Below, one piece after another: positions 36,415-44,664 of a stretch of DNA of 64,000 bases (the stretch's first letter is position 1; each line of letters opens with the position of its first letter). The DNA comes from Legionella birminghamensis (GTDB taxonomy: Bacteria; Pseudomonadota; Gammaproteobacteria; Legionellales; Legionellaceae). The DNA lies in the NCBI RefSeq assembly GCF_900452515.1, contig NZ_UGNW01000001.1, positions 1,922,001 to 1,986,000 on the forward strand, given 5' to 3'. The translations under genes and the position numbers were made by a program. The notes beneath the pieces were generated by a model. That model saw only the letters and a program-made list of their open reading frames with translations. It did not search any database and was not told the DNA's origin.

Positions 36415-37674
36415 TTATCCTAAATAAGGTGACCACGCAGGCTCCTGTACATCCCCTTGCCGTGCAGGCAGGCGTAACCTGATCCGCCCGTCAATTGAAA
36501 CCACCCCTAAAACCCCTTTATCCTGATAGCGGGTTGCGTAAAGCACCAATCGGCCGTTAGGCGATACCGAAGGCGATTCATCGAGTGGTGCAAAGGTTAA
36601 CAAATTCAATTGACCGTTATTGGTATCCTGGACACCAATATTGAATTTACTGCTCTCCCGGTGCAGCATTACTAAATGCTTCTGGTCGGGCGTGTAGGTT
36701 GCACGCGCATTATAATTACCGTCATAGGTCATACGGCTAATACTGCCATCGGCCAACGACAATTTATACACCTGCGGTGAACCGCCTCGTCCAGAAGTGA
36801 ATAATAAGGAACGGCCATCAGGTGAATAGCGTGGCTCTGTATCGATAGAATCTCCGAAAGTGAGCTGCTTCATGCCTCCGGAAGCAAGATCAATCGCATA
36901 AATTTTGGGGCTTCCACTCTTGGATAAAACAACAGCCAATTGACGACCGTCTGGCGACCAGGTAGGTGCACCATTAATTCCAGTAAAATCAGTAACCAAT
37001 TGGCGTTTACCAGAATCTACCGAAACAATAAAAATCTGTGCTTTTCGTTTCTCGAACGACACATAGGCGATTTTTCTACCGTCTGGCGACCAGGAAGGCG
37101 ACATAATTGGCTCAGGTGAAACCAGCAAACTTTGTGGATTAAAGCCGTCAGCGTCAGCCACCTCTAAAGAATAACGGGCACGTCCTCCTGCCCTTTGGAC
37201 AAGAATATAGGCAATTCGAGTGGAGAATATGCCTCGTTCGCCCGTCAGTTTTTCATAAACCATATCGCTGATATGATGCGCCAGAGGGCGAATATCATTT
37301 GCACTCACCTGAAAGCTTTTAGACAGCAACAGCTTGTTCTGGCTGACTGTGTCCAGTAATTCAAAGCTGATGTCATAGCGATTTGAACCAATAGGATTGA
37401 CTCTACCGGTCAATACACTATCAGCGCCTGCCTGTTTCCACGCGCCTGCACCATTCATTTCCATTGGCGACAAACTGATAATTTTGAACTGGCCGGATAA
37501 GCGCAAATCATTATTAATAACAGCAGTGAGCTCCTGGGCGCTGCTATTTTCCCCAAAGGAATTAATTCCAATGGGCAAGGCGGAATTAATTCCCTGCGTC
37601 AGTTCCAGATCAAGTGCAAAAAGCTGACTCGATGCCAGCATCAAAAAACTGCTGAAAAGTTTCCTCATAAACAC
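36415..37674 (-). CDS. tolB: Tol-Pal system periplasmic protein TolB
   Basis: Periplasmic beta-propeller that links TolA to Pal in outer-membrane constriction and stability. Seen: signal peptide ([15 protein letters not shown]), an N-terminal alpha/beta domain, then WD/YWTD-like propeller blades repeating [26 protein letters not shown] and [13 protein letters not shown]. About 418 residues, normal for TolB. The likely start is GTG at 37674, nine bases after AGGGGG, rather than the ATG six bases further on, which lies 15 bases from it. tolA ends just upstream, so the genes are co-transcribed. Confidence 0.95.
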   Translation of the reverse strand: MFMRKLFSSFLMLASSQLFALDLELTQGINSALPIGINSFGENSSAQELTAVINNDLRLSGQFKIISLSPMEMNGAGAWKQAGADSVLTGRVNPIGSNRYDISFELLDTVSQNKLLLSKSFQVSANDIRPLAHHISDMVYEKLTGERGIFSTRIAYILVQRAGGRARYSLEVADADGFNPQSLLVSPEPIMSPSWSPDGRKIAYVSFEKRKAQIFIVSVDSGKRQLVTDFTGINGAPTWSPDGRQLAVVLSKSGSPKIYAIDLASGGMKQLTFGDSIDTEPRYSPDGRSLLFTSGRGGSPQVYKLSLADGSISRMTYDGNYNARATYTPDQKHLVMLHRESSKFNIGVQDTNNGQLNLLTFAPLDESPSVSPNGRLVLYATRYQDKGVLGVVSIDGRIRLRLPARQGDVQEPAWSPYLG

Positions 37675-37680
37675 AATAAA

Positions 37681-38703
37681 TTACCCCCTAACATTCTCAG
37701 GTCGGACTGTTAAACTGATATCCCGAAATAAATTGAAGGTTTCGGGATCACTTGGCACCGGCAATGGCGATGCTTTAAAAATAGCTGTTTGCGCAGAACG
37801 ATCCAGAATGGGGTCGCCGCTGCTGCGTGTTAAGGTAACATCAATTACGGCACCATCTGGCGCTAAACGAATCCGAAACTGGCTGGATAAACCATTGTCA
37901 ATATTTTCAGGTAAGATCCAGTGCCTGCCGATGGCATTCACAATCATAGCCTTGTATTTGTCAACTTCACCAGCCATTCTGGCCTGTTGTGCAGCTGCCT
38001 CAGCGGCCGCCTGCTGGGCAGCCAATTTTTGCTGTGCAGCCCTGGCTTCGGCAGCAGCCTTTTCTGCGAGCGCTTTTTCTGCGGCCAGTTTATCGGCTGC
38101 AGCTTTTTCTGCGGCTTGCTTCTCTGCTAACTGCTGAGCTTCTTTGGCTTTCTGTTCATCCTGTTTTTTTTTAAGTTCCGCTTGCTTTGCTACTTCCTGC
38201 TGCTGCTTCTCAAGCTGTTGCTGTTTACGTTTTAACTCCTCTAAACGTTTGGCTTCCTGCTCTTTTTGCAAAGCCAATTGTTTCAAGTGTTTTTGTTCTT
38301 CTTCAATCTGCTTCTTACGGGCAATCGCCAGTTTTGCCGCCTCATCTTTCAATTTAGCCAAACGCTGCTGCTCACGTAAGCGCTCCTTGCGTGCATCTTC
38401 CGCTTGCTTCGCTAAAGCCTGCTGCCGAGCCTGTTCAGCTCTCTGCTGCTGTATTTTTTCCTGTTTGAGCCGGTTAATCGTCTCCATCACTTCCTGACTG
38501 TCCACACTCACCGCTTTTACAATTTCCTGCCTGGGCTGTTCTGTCTGTTCCATAGGCATCATCGGCCCTGGCGCGTCCTTGTTATCAGCAACCAATACAG
38601 GCCGCTCATTGCTAGAGGAGTCCTGCAACAGGAAAAGCATCAGGCAGAAATGCATGACGAGCGCTGCGATAAACGCTTTGCGATAACTCATATCATTCAT
38701 CAT
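37681..38703 (-). CDS. tolA: Tol-Pal system protein TolA
   Basis: Inner-membrane protein that spans the periplasm and transmits the TolQR force. Seen in 340 residues: one N-terminal membrane helix (AFIAALVMHFCLMLFLLQ), a long central helix of Ala, Lys, Glu and Gln repeats (about residues 80-245, for example LAEKQAAEKAAADKLAAEKA) and a C-terminal domain with a TonB-like fold (MIVNAIGRHWILPENIDNG; DPILDRSAQTAIFKASPLPVP). The start codon overlaps the tolR stop by four bases (ATGA type), so translation is coupled. Confidence 0.95.
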   Translation of the reverse strand: MMNDMSYRKAFIAALVMHFCLMLFLLQDSSSNERPVLVADNKDAPGPMMPMEQTEQPRQEIVKAVSVDSQEVMETINRLKQEKIQQQRAEQARQQALAKQAEDARKERLREQQRLAKLKDEAAKLAIARKKQIEEEQKHLKQLALQKEQEAKRLEELKRKQQQLEKQQQEVAKQAELKKKQDEQKAKEAQQLAEKQAAEKAAADKLAAEKALAEKAAAEARAAQQKLAAQQAAAEAAAQQARMAGEVDKYKAMIVNAIGRHWILPENIDNGLSSQFRIRLAPDGAVIDVTLTRSSGDPILDRSAQTAIFKASPLPVPSDPETFNLFRDISLTVRPENVRG

Positions 38704-39161
38704 CCCTGCATCTCCGTTTCCTGAGTAGAGTCCGTCATCAACCCGACTTTCTCAGCTCCCGCCTGTTTCAGGAATCCCATTGCCGACACCACTTTTCCAT
38801 AGGGAACACCCTGGTCGCCTTTAACCAGCACATTGATGGACTGATTATTTTGTTTGGCTAATTCAAGTTCAGCCGCAACTCTCACAACCAGCGCATGGGG
38901 TTCAATAGGCATTTCAGGTTGCGCATTAATATTGAGAAAATAATCGCCCTGCTGATTGACCGAAACAATAATGGGTTCTCGTTCGCTGTCTTTTAGGGAT
39001 TCAGTCGAGGCAGCCTTGGGCAAATCAACGGTTACCCCCTGGGATAACATAGGTGCGGTGATCATAAAAATGACTAGCAGAACCAGCATGACGTCGATAT
39101 AAGGAACCACATTGATCTCAGCAATGGGGCCTCCTCTTTGCTTGTGTTTCTTTCTTAACAT
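38700..39161 (-). CDS. tolR: Tol-Pal system protein TolR
   Basis: ExbD/TolR-family protein of the proton-driven motor. Seen in 153 residues: cytoplasmic basic N-terminus (RKKHKQRGGP), a single membrane helix YIDVMLVLLVIFMITAPML carrying the conserved proton-path Asp, and a periplasmic domain ending in GLMTDSTQETE. It lies between tolQ and tolA, five bases after tolQ and four bases into tolA. Confidence 0.95.
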   Translation of the reverse strand: MLRKKHKQRGGPIAEINVVPYIDVMLVLLVIFMITAPMLSQGVTVDLPKAASTESLKDSEREPIIVSVNQQGDYFLNINAQPEMPIEPHALVVRVAAELELAKQNNQSINVLVKGDQGVPYGKVVSAMGFLKQAGAEKVGLMTDSTQETEMQG

Positions 39162-39166
39162 GGAAG

Positions 39167-39841
39167 TTATCCTCTAATCGGTACAGTCGTTTGTTGTTCG
39201 ATTAATGCGATAAGCTCGTCCTGAAATAAATCGTATTGTTCCAATATACCAGTAGCTCTGGTCGAATAGCGATTAAACGCTATTACGGCCGGAATGGCGG
39301 TAAACAGACCCAGGGCAGTCGCTACCAGCGCTTCGGAAATTCCTGGAGCCACCATCGCAATGGTAGCTTGGGAAGCCTGTCCCAAGGCCTGGAAAGAAGT
39401 CATAATTCCCCACACTGTACCAAACAGACCAACATACGGGGCAATTGAACCCACAGAAGCAAAAAAGGGTAAATGCTGCTCCAGTTGAATCGCTTCTTTG
39501 TTATGGGTAATTTGCATCACTCGCTGAATCGGTTCAAGCGCAATGGCACCCTGCTTTCTTGAGCGGACATATTCTTTAAAGCCAGCATGAAAAATGGAAG
39601 CCAGACCATGCTTATTGTCAGGATTCCCATCTACATCCGCATAGAGTTTGCTCAAATCGCTGCTATCCCAGAATCGTTGGCTGAAATTATCGCATTCTGA
39701 TTTTTTACGTTTAAAATACCAGGCCCTTTGTATAATAAGTGTCCACGAGGTGATCGAAGCGACAAGCAGAATCAGCATGACGGTTTTGACAACCAGGCCT
39801 GCCTGTATGAAATACGCTAATACGCTCGCATGGGTTCCCAC
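39167..39841 (-). CDS. tolQ: Tol-Pal system protein TolQ
   Basis: MotA/TolQ/ExbB-family proton channel of 224 residues that energises TolA. Seen: an N-terminal membrane helix (LVVKTVMLILLVASITSWTL), a large cytoplasmic loop and two C-terminal helices with VGSIAPYVGLFGTVWGIMTSF and ISEALVATALGLFTAIPAVIAFN, the family signature. It is the first of the tolQRAB genes, about 50 bp after ybgC on the same strand. Confidence 0.95.
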   Translation of the reverse strand: MGTHASVLAYFIQAGLVVKTVMLILLVASITSWTLIIQRAWYFKRKKSECDNFSQRFWDSSDLSKLYADVDGNPDNKHGLASIFHAGFKEYVRSRKQGAIALEPIQRVMQITHNKEAIQLEQHLPFFASVGSIAPYVGLFGTVWGIMTSFQALGQASQATIAMVAPGISEALVATALGLFTAIPAVIAFNRYSTRATGILEQYDLFQDELIALIEQQTTVPIRG

Positions 39842-39891
39842 TGTATCCTCCAGCCTCTTAAAAGTTAAATTTGATATAAATATTCATAACG

Positions 39892-40290
39892 CTAGCCTTG
39901 CAATGCATTAAAACGCTCAGGCAATCGCTGTGGTCTGTTATTTTTATTGATACAAACAACCGTTATTAATGCTTTGCAAAGTTCGCTATTATGCTCATTC
40001 TTCATGGTTTGTTCAAATAAAACACTGCAAGCCGTCTTATTTTTTACACTCGTGGTGATTGTTACCAGATCGTCCAACCGTGCCGGCTGTTTATACTTCA
40101 GTCCCGCCTCTGCAATAACAAAAAAACAATTTTCGTCCGATAATGTAGAAAGCATCAATCCATTCTCGCGTAGTAACTCAGTTCTCGCCCTTTCAAAGAA
40201 TTTTAAATAATTAGCATAATAAACAACACCGATATAATCTGTATCTTCGGTATAAACACGGAACTGGCAAGAATGAGTATAGTGAGACAT
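39892..40290 (-). CDS. ybgC: Tol-Pal-associated acyl-CoA thioesterase YbgC
   Basis: Small hot-dog-fold thioesterase of 132 residues associated with Tol genes in many proteobacteria and linked to phospholipid metabolism. Seen: VYTEDTDYIGVVYYANYLKF with the catalytic Asp, then the ARTELLRENG helix. The stop and start with neighbours are tight: its ATG overlaps the ruvB stop by one base and tolQ follows after about 50 bp. This gene order (ruvB, ybgC, tolQRAB) supports the assignment. Confidence 0.93.
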   Translation of the reverse strand: MSHYTHSCQFRVYTEDTDYIGVVYYANYLKFFERARTELLRENGLMLSTLSDENCFFVIAEAGLKYKQPARLDDLVTITTSVKNKTACSVLFEQTMKNEHNSELCKALITVVCINKNNRPQRLPERFNALQG

Positions 40291-41300
40291 TATACCCTCT
40301 CCGCAGGCTGTAAGCCGAAAAGCTGATAAGCAAGAGGCGAAGCAATGCGTCCTCGGGGTGTACGCATCAGAAAACCCTGCTGGATTAAGAATGGCTCCAG
40401 CACGTCCTCAATAGTGCCTTTCTCTTCACCGATGGCTGCTGCAATACTGTCAACCCCAACAGGTCCGCCGTCAAAGCGCTCGATGACTGCCTGCAGCAAT
40501 TTTCTATCCATCAGATCGAAACCATTTTTATCAATATCAAGCATTTCCAGTGCTTTTTTTGCCATATGCAGAGTAATGATACCTTGTCCACACACCTCAG
40601 CATAGTCCCGAACCCGTCTTAACAAACGGTTGGCTATACGCGGTGTTCCCCGCGAACGAAGCGCGATTTCTTTGGCCCCGCTTTCTTCAGTATTAACCTT
40701 AAGTAAATGTGCAGAACGCTTTACTATTTGTGTCAAGGCTTCAGTTGAATAAAACTCAAGACGCTGAACAATCCCAAAACGATCTCTTAAGGGTGAGGTT
40801 AACAGGCCGGCACGGGTTGTTGCGCCCACAAGAGTGAATGGGGGTAACTCCAGCTTGATTGAACGGGCAGCGGGACCTTCGCCAATCATTATATCCAGTT
40901 TGTAATCTTCCATTGCGGGATATAGAATTTCCTCAATAACCGGGCTTAAGCGATGGATCTCGTCAATAAACAGGATATCGTTTTCTTCAAGATTGGTTAA
41001 TAGAGCGGCGATATCCCCTGCTTTCTCAAGCACTGGGCCAGAAGTCTGACGGAGATTTACGCCCATCTCATGGGCAATGATTCCGGCCAGTGTCGTTTTT
41101 CCCAAGCCAGGTGGTCCAAAGACAAGAACATGATCAAGGGCATCACATCGTCTTTTGGCTGCTTCCATAAAAATGCGCATTTGGGTGCGAACAGCATCCT
41201 GACCAATGTAATCATCAAGGCTCAAGGGGCGGATAGCCCGATCGATAGCCTCTTCTGAACCTACCTGGACAGCACTAATCAAACGATCGCTTTCAAGCAT
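40290..41300 (-). CDS. ruvB: Holliday junction branch-migration ATPase RuvB
   Basis: AAA+ motor that drives Holliday junction migration with RuvA. Seen in 336 residues: Walker A GPPGLGKT, Walker B DEIHRL, sensor region [26 protein letters not shown] with the arginine sensor, and the C-terminal winged helix ending [18 protein letters not shown]. An in-frame ATG ten codons upstream (41330) lies in A+T-rich sequence; 41300 begins MLESDRLIS, the usual N-terminus, so it is chosen although no strong ribosome-binding site is visible. ruvA and ruvC are not adjacent in this window. Confidence 0.95.
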   Translation of the reverse strand: MLESDRLISAVQVGSEEAIDRAIRPLSLDDYIGQDAVRTQMRIFMEAAKRRCDALDHVLVFGPPGLGKTTLAGIIAHEMGVNLRQTSGPVLEKAGDIAALLTNLEENDILFIDEIHRLSPVIEEILYPAMEDYKLDIMIGEGPAARSIKLELPPFTLVGATTRAGLLTSPLRDRFGIVQRLEFYSTEALTQIVKRSAHLLKVNTEESGAKEIALRSRGTPRIANRLLRRVRDYAEVCGQGIITLHMAKKALEMLDIDKNGFDLMDRKLLQAVIERFDGGPVGVDSIAAAIGEEKGTIEDVLEPFLIQQGFLMRTPRGRIASPLAYQLFGLQPAERV

Positions 41301-41362
41301 TTTTATTCGAGTTATTATCAAATGCCACATTCTAGCACAGCTTTCTTACAAGGTAATAGTAG

Positions 41363-41382
41363 GCTGGGCGGTAAAGCCCAGC
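41363..41382 (-). repeat. short hairpin repeat, GCTGGGC...GCCCAGC
   Basis: Stem GCTGGGC (41363-41369) with GCCCAGC (41376-41382). On the minus strand it reads like the copy at 7602-7621, with loop TTTACC and tail CTACTA. It lies between the sigma factor gene and ruvB, after the former on the minus strand, and may end its transcript. Confidence 0.6.
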
Positions 41383-41404
41383 AAATACCCCATGCCGCAC
41401 GCAG

Positions 41405-41944
41405 CTATTTCAAAATAACCAGAATCGTTGAGCGGATACGATGAATTCTTGAACGTACCGTACCCAATGGGCAATGCATTCTTACAGCAATTTCTTCATA
41501 GGCTAATCCTAAAACGCTATAAAGATAAAAACATTTTTGCAATGTCTTTGGCAGGCTAAGTAAAAATTGAGTTATTTGTTCACTAAGCTCAAGACGGATA
41601 GCCTCTTGCTCAGGAGAACTATCCTGAGTATCCGGTTCTTCAGAAAATATTTCTACAGTATCCAGCCGCCGGCTGCGATAATAATTAATGATTGTCGTTT
41701 GCGTGATCTTGTATAGCCAGGTCTTGAAATTCGCCTTGTAATCAAACTGAGTTATGAACCGAAACACTTTGATGCATACTTCCTGAACCAGATCCTCTAC
41801 GTCTGCGATTTCATCAACCTGGGATTTAATATGGAACAGAATTGCAGGCCGATAATGATACAATAATCGGCCAATTGCCGCCCTTTCTCCACTTCGTGCC
41901 TGATTGATCAATTCCCTATCCAGATCTTTTTCTAGCGCAGACAT
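41405..41944 (-). CDS. ECF-type RNA polymerase sigma factor
   Basis: A 179-residue protein with sigma region 2 (IADVEDLVQEVCIKVFRF and NFKTWLYKITQTTIINYYRSR) and region 4 (SLPKTLQKCFYLYSVLGLAYEEIAVRMHCPLGTVRSRIHRIR), a helix-turn-helix for the -35 element. Size and order are those of the RpoE/ECF group. No anti-sigma gene lies beside it, so its signal cannot be guessed. The hairpin at 41363 lies downstream of its stop. Confidence 0.9.
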   Translation of the reverse strand: MSALEKDLDRELINQARSGERAAIGRLLYHYRPAILFHIKSQVDEIADVEDLVQEVCIKVFRFITQFDYKANFKTWLYKITQTTIINYYRSRRLDTVEIFSEEPDTQDSSPEQEAIRLELSEQITQFLLSLPKTLQKCFYLYSVLGLAYEEIAVRMHCPLGTVRSRIHRIRSTILVILK

Positions 41945-42016
41945 AATTTGCTCTTTGTATGATCACTTTTAAATTATCGTCATAACTGACAAATGCTTTA
42001 ACATTGCTCTTATTGA

Positions 42017-42427
42017 TTATAACTCATTCACATTCAAACCGAGGATAATTGAGCGAAATTCTGTTGAGGATAGTTGATCCAGAAAAACTGGAATAACAAT
42101 TCGCTGTGTGGGGGAAGAAAACTCAAGTAGAAAGAACACGCCTGTATTTAATAAGAGCCTGCGTTTAGTAAAAATCTGGGTTTGACTGTTTCGGTGAATA
42201 ATCCATTCTTCATTTAAATACTGAAGATTTAGTCTTCCACCAGGATAGGGTGATTTAATGAGCAAGCGCAATTGAACGCTGACAGCCACGCTTAAAATAG
42301 CCTTTATAAAAATGCCAAAGGAAGCGTTCATTAACATCATGAAGGCAAACAAATACAAGAATAAAGCCAGTTTAATATAATTTGCAGATCTACTTAGCTC
42401 TATGCCGTTGCTTAATGAATTGTACAA
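42017..42427 (-). CDS. YgfX/CptA-like membrane protein
   Basis: A 136-residue protein with two hydrophobic segments close together near the N-terminus (LALFLYLFAFMMLMNAS; FIKAILSVAVSVQLRLL) followed by a small cytoplasmic domain. Its place directly after and overlapping sdhE by 38 bp matches the sdhE-ygfX pair of other gammaproteobacteria. YgfX has been proposed to be a toxin affecting cell division proteins, with SdhE/YgfY as partner, but that role is disputed. The start is uncertain because the frame is open into sdhE. Confidence 0.65.
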   Translation of the reverse strand: MYNSLSNGIELSRSANYIKLALFLYLFAFMMLMNASFGIFIKAILSVAVSVQLRLLIKSPYPGGRLNLQYLNEEWIIHRNSQTQIFTKRRLLLNTGVFFLLEFSSPTQRIVIPVFLDQLSSTEFRSIILGLNVNEL

Positions 42428-42641
42428 GCTGGGACAACTCCTTATCCTCTGGCAATATATCCGTCATTAACCAGGTATATAAATCCGGATCATCGCAAGT
42501 TAAAAGCCGCTCCAGCGTATCGAACTGCTCCGTCTTGAGCTCGTCAAAACTATATTTCAGGAATGACTGAAAGAGCAAATCAAGTTCCAGCATTCCCCTG
42601 CGGCAGCGCCACGCAATTCTGGCTTTTCTAGTGGGATCCAT
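42390..42641 (-). CDS. sdhE: SdhE, FAD assembly factor of succinate dehydrogenase
   Basis: An 83-residue helical protein of the YgfY/SdhE family that helps attach FAD to SdhA. Seen: the signature RRGMLELDLLF followed by DDPDLYTWLMTDI, in the usual order and length. It is divergent from ygfZ with about 90 bp between the start codons, and both act on respiratory cofactor assembly. The next gene overlaps its 3' end. Confidence 0.92.
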   Translation of the reverse strand: MDPTRKARIAWRCRRGMLELDLLFQSFLKYSFDELKTEQFDTLERLLTCDDPDLYTWLMTDILPEDKELSQLVQFIKQRHRAK

Positions 42642-42734
42642 TGGTTTTCATCACTACTTAAAAATCGGCAAATGTTACAATATAATACCAGTACACTGCA
42701 AATTAATTCCTTATCCATTCCAATCAGGCCTTTT

Positions 42735-43721
42735 ATGAAAAATATCCAAATCGACAATCGAATCTACTCCATGATTGCCCAGTCCGAAGAAACTCAGAAC
42801 GTTCAACTGCCGCCTGGCTTTCCTGCACTTTTTGATTTGAGCTATCTGTCAGTCATTGAGGTAACTGGTAATAAGTCAATGGAGTTTCTGCAAGGCCAAT
42901 TGACTTGCGATATTTCGAAAATTAATTCTGAAACAATGCGGCAAGCTGCCTTTTGCAATCTAAAAGGACGTATCCTAGCCTTGGCGAATATTATTAACTG
43001 GCAAAACTATCAATTAATATTGCCCCAGGATTTAACTGAGAAAACCATCGAGTCATTGAATAAGCCAGCTATGCTAAGCCGCGTTCAACTGCGTGCAGCT
43101 TCTGACTTGTCTGTGTTTGGTTTGTATGCGCCTCCACACTCGCAAGCGCTTGCACATTTTGGCATCACCCTTCCCACTGAACAGTATGCAGTGGTGTCCA
43201 GCCAGATGCTTTGCTGTTTCTCTCTTGGTAATGGCTTTTACCAAATCATCAGTAAAGATAATGATATACGAAATTATTTTGATAAGACCGGCCATCTCTT
43301 CGGCTCAGCAGCATGGCATCAGCTGCAGCTTCTACAGAAAAGAATAGAAATTTATCCTTCATCCCGCGGACTTTTCCTTCCTCACCGCGTGGATTTGCAT
43401 CTGGCGGGATATCTTGATTTTCAAAAAGGATGCTACAAGGGACAGGAAATCATCGCTCGAACCCACTATAAAGCAACGCTTAAACACAAGCTGGCCGTAT
43501 TTTTTATTGAAACCGGGGAAGATTTGCAGCTCGGTCAGCGCGTATTAAGGGAAGATAAAAGTACCGAAGTCGGCGAAGTTATTGATTATTGCCCTATCGG
43601 CTTAAATCGCTACCTGGTCGCAATCAGCATTCTATTTGAACACCCGGAAACGGTTTATTTTGAAAATCATGCACAAGCTGTCAAATTGAGTAAGGCCGAA
43701 TATCGGATTCCCGAGGAATGA
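42735..43721 (+). CDS. ygfZ: folate-binding Fe-S cluster protein YgfZ
   Basis: A 328-residue GcvT-like protein that supports maturation or repair of certain Fe-S enzymes through a tetrahydrofolate-dependent step. Seen: LQGQLTCDISKI near residue 58 and the defining motif KGCYKGQEIIARTHY with the essential Cys near residue 235. An ATG at 42672 is open, but the ATG at 42735 (MKNIQIDNRIYS) has AGG upstream and gives the usual length. The stop codon lies only three bases before the first unit of repeat element D, so the element meets the end of the gene. Confidence 0.9.
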   Translation: MKNIQIDNRIYSMIAQSEETQNVQLPPGFPALFDLSYLSVIEVTGNKSMEFLQGQLTCDISKINSETMRQAAFCNLKGRILALANIINWQNYQLILPQDLTEKTIESLNKPAMLSRVQLRAASDLSVFGLYAPPHSQALAHFGITLPTEQYAVVSSQMLCCFSLGNGFYQIISKDNDIRNYFDKTGHLFGSAAWHQLQLLQKRIEIYPSSRGLFLPHRVDLHLAGYLDFQKGCYKGQEIIARTHYKATLKHKLAVFFIETGEDLQLGQRVLREDKSTEVGEVIDYCPIGLNRYLVAISILFEHPETVYFENHAQAVKLSKAEYRIPEE

Positions 43722-43724
43722 CCC

Positions 43725-43828
43725 TCCGAATCCCCGCGTACAGTTGACCGTCCGAATCCCCGCGTGCAGTTGACCGTCCGAATCCCCGCGTGCAGTTGAC
43801 CGTCCGAATCCCCGCGTGCAGTTGACCG
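43725..43828. repeat. tandem array of four 26-bp units
   Basis: Each unit reads TCCGAATCCCCGCG then TRCAGTTGACCG. Units 2 to 4 are identical and unit 1 differs at one base. The last 12 bases differ from the arrays of copies B and E. Confidence 0.92.
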
Positions 43829-44023
43829 TCCGAATCCCCGCGGCTGCGACCGCGGGGCCCACACGAAGCCAATTTAATGTTAAGCACACTTAGTTTATGA
43901 CAACCTGTTAAATCTTATTTTTTGGCAACATTGAAACTTGTCTGACGACCATGCTACTCCAACAGGCATGGACCCCGCGGTCGGTGCCGCGGGGATTCGC
44001 TGGTCGATGCCGCGGGGATTCGG
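43725..44023. repeat. composite inverted-repeat element, copy D, with a tandem array
   Basis: Four 26-bp tandem units (43725-43828) lead into a left arm (43830-43861) identical to the left arm of copy A. The 107-bp core is 43862-43968 and the right arm 43969-44000, followed by one more partial unit to 44023. Read on the minus strand, core and both arm loops match copy B, so B and D are the same subtype in opposite orientation. The array is on the opposite side of the core from that of B. It fills the spacer between convergent ygfZ and cytochrome b561 genes. Confidence 0.92.
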
Positions 44024-44041
44024 ATTTGCCCAGCAGGAACC

Positions 44042-44587
44042 TCATGATCCCGGCATCATTTTCTTCAACACATCATCCTTATCAATAAAATGATGTTTCA
44101 AAGCGCCGGCAACATGTAGAGCAATCAATACTATCAAAATCCAGGCTATCGTCTCATGGAATTCAAACATTAATTTGGAGAGGCCTTTATCTGTAGGGAT
44201 CCCTGGAAAGGGGACATTAAAGAAACCGAAATATTTTGGGGTACGGTTTGCTGCCACGGACATTATCCATCCAGAAAGCGGCATTAAAATCAGAAACAGA
44301 TACAAAGCGTATTGAACTATACGAGAAAATACTCTTTCCCATAATGGCACATTTTCAGGCAGAGGGGGTCTTCCACTGTGAATTATCCAGATGATTCGTA
44401 AAACAACTAGTAATAAAATACTTAGTCCAATTGATTTGTGAACCATAAACGCTGTTCCAGCATATTGATCTGGCACATCGTCAAGGAAAAAACCGACGGC
44501 AAGCATGACTATCACAAGCAAAGCAATGAGCCAGTGGAAGAATTTTGACCCAGCAGAATAATGAGACACCGATCTGTTTTTATACAT
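44042..44587 (-). CDS. cytochrome b561 family protein
   Basis: A 181-residue inner-membrane di-heme cytochrome of the bacterial CybB type. Four membrane helices are visible, with His residues in likely ligand positions (HWLIALLVIVMLAVGFFL, HKSIGLSILLLVVLRIIW, FHETIAWILIVLIALHVAGALKHH). It may move electrons between quinol and a periplasmic or redox-stress partner. AAGGAG lies before the ATG and the preceding hairpin probably ends the glutamate dehydrogenase transcript. Confidence 0.88.
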   Translation of the reverse strand: MYKNRSVSHYSAGSKFFHWLIALLVIVMLAVGFFLDDVPDQYAGTAFMVHKSIGLSILLLVVLRIIWIIHSGRPPLPENVPLWERVFSRIVQYALYLFLILMPLSGWIMSVAANRTPKYFGFFNVPFPGIPTDKGLSKLMFEFHETIAWILIVLIALHVAGALKHHFIDKDDVLKKMMPGS

Positions 44588-44620
44588 TTAAACTCCTTTT
44601 TAAACTTTAATTGTTTAGGC

Positions 44621-44651
44621 TATCAAGGCTACATTAGCTGTAGCCTTGATA
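44621..44651. terminator. perfect hairpin after the glutamate dehydrogenase gene
   Basis: A 12-bp perfect stem, TATCAAGGCTAC (44621-44632) with GTAGCCTTGATA (44640-44651), loop of seven. It lies downstream of the dehydrogenase stop and 34 bp before the cytochrome start. No T run follows on the minus strand. Confidence 0.55.
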
Positions 44652-44664
44652 AACGCCGCAGCTT

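Noticed and set aside
37733-38497. Plus-strand open frames of up to 134 residues opposite tolA
   Set aside because: Cys/Ser/Ala-rich shadows of the Ala/Lys-rich tolA coiled coil.
43632-43889. Minus-strand open frames of 65-85 residues over the 26-bp array
   Set aside because: Repeat-derived Gly/Arg/Thr-rich frames, antisense to the ygfZ end, with no start signals.
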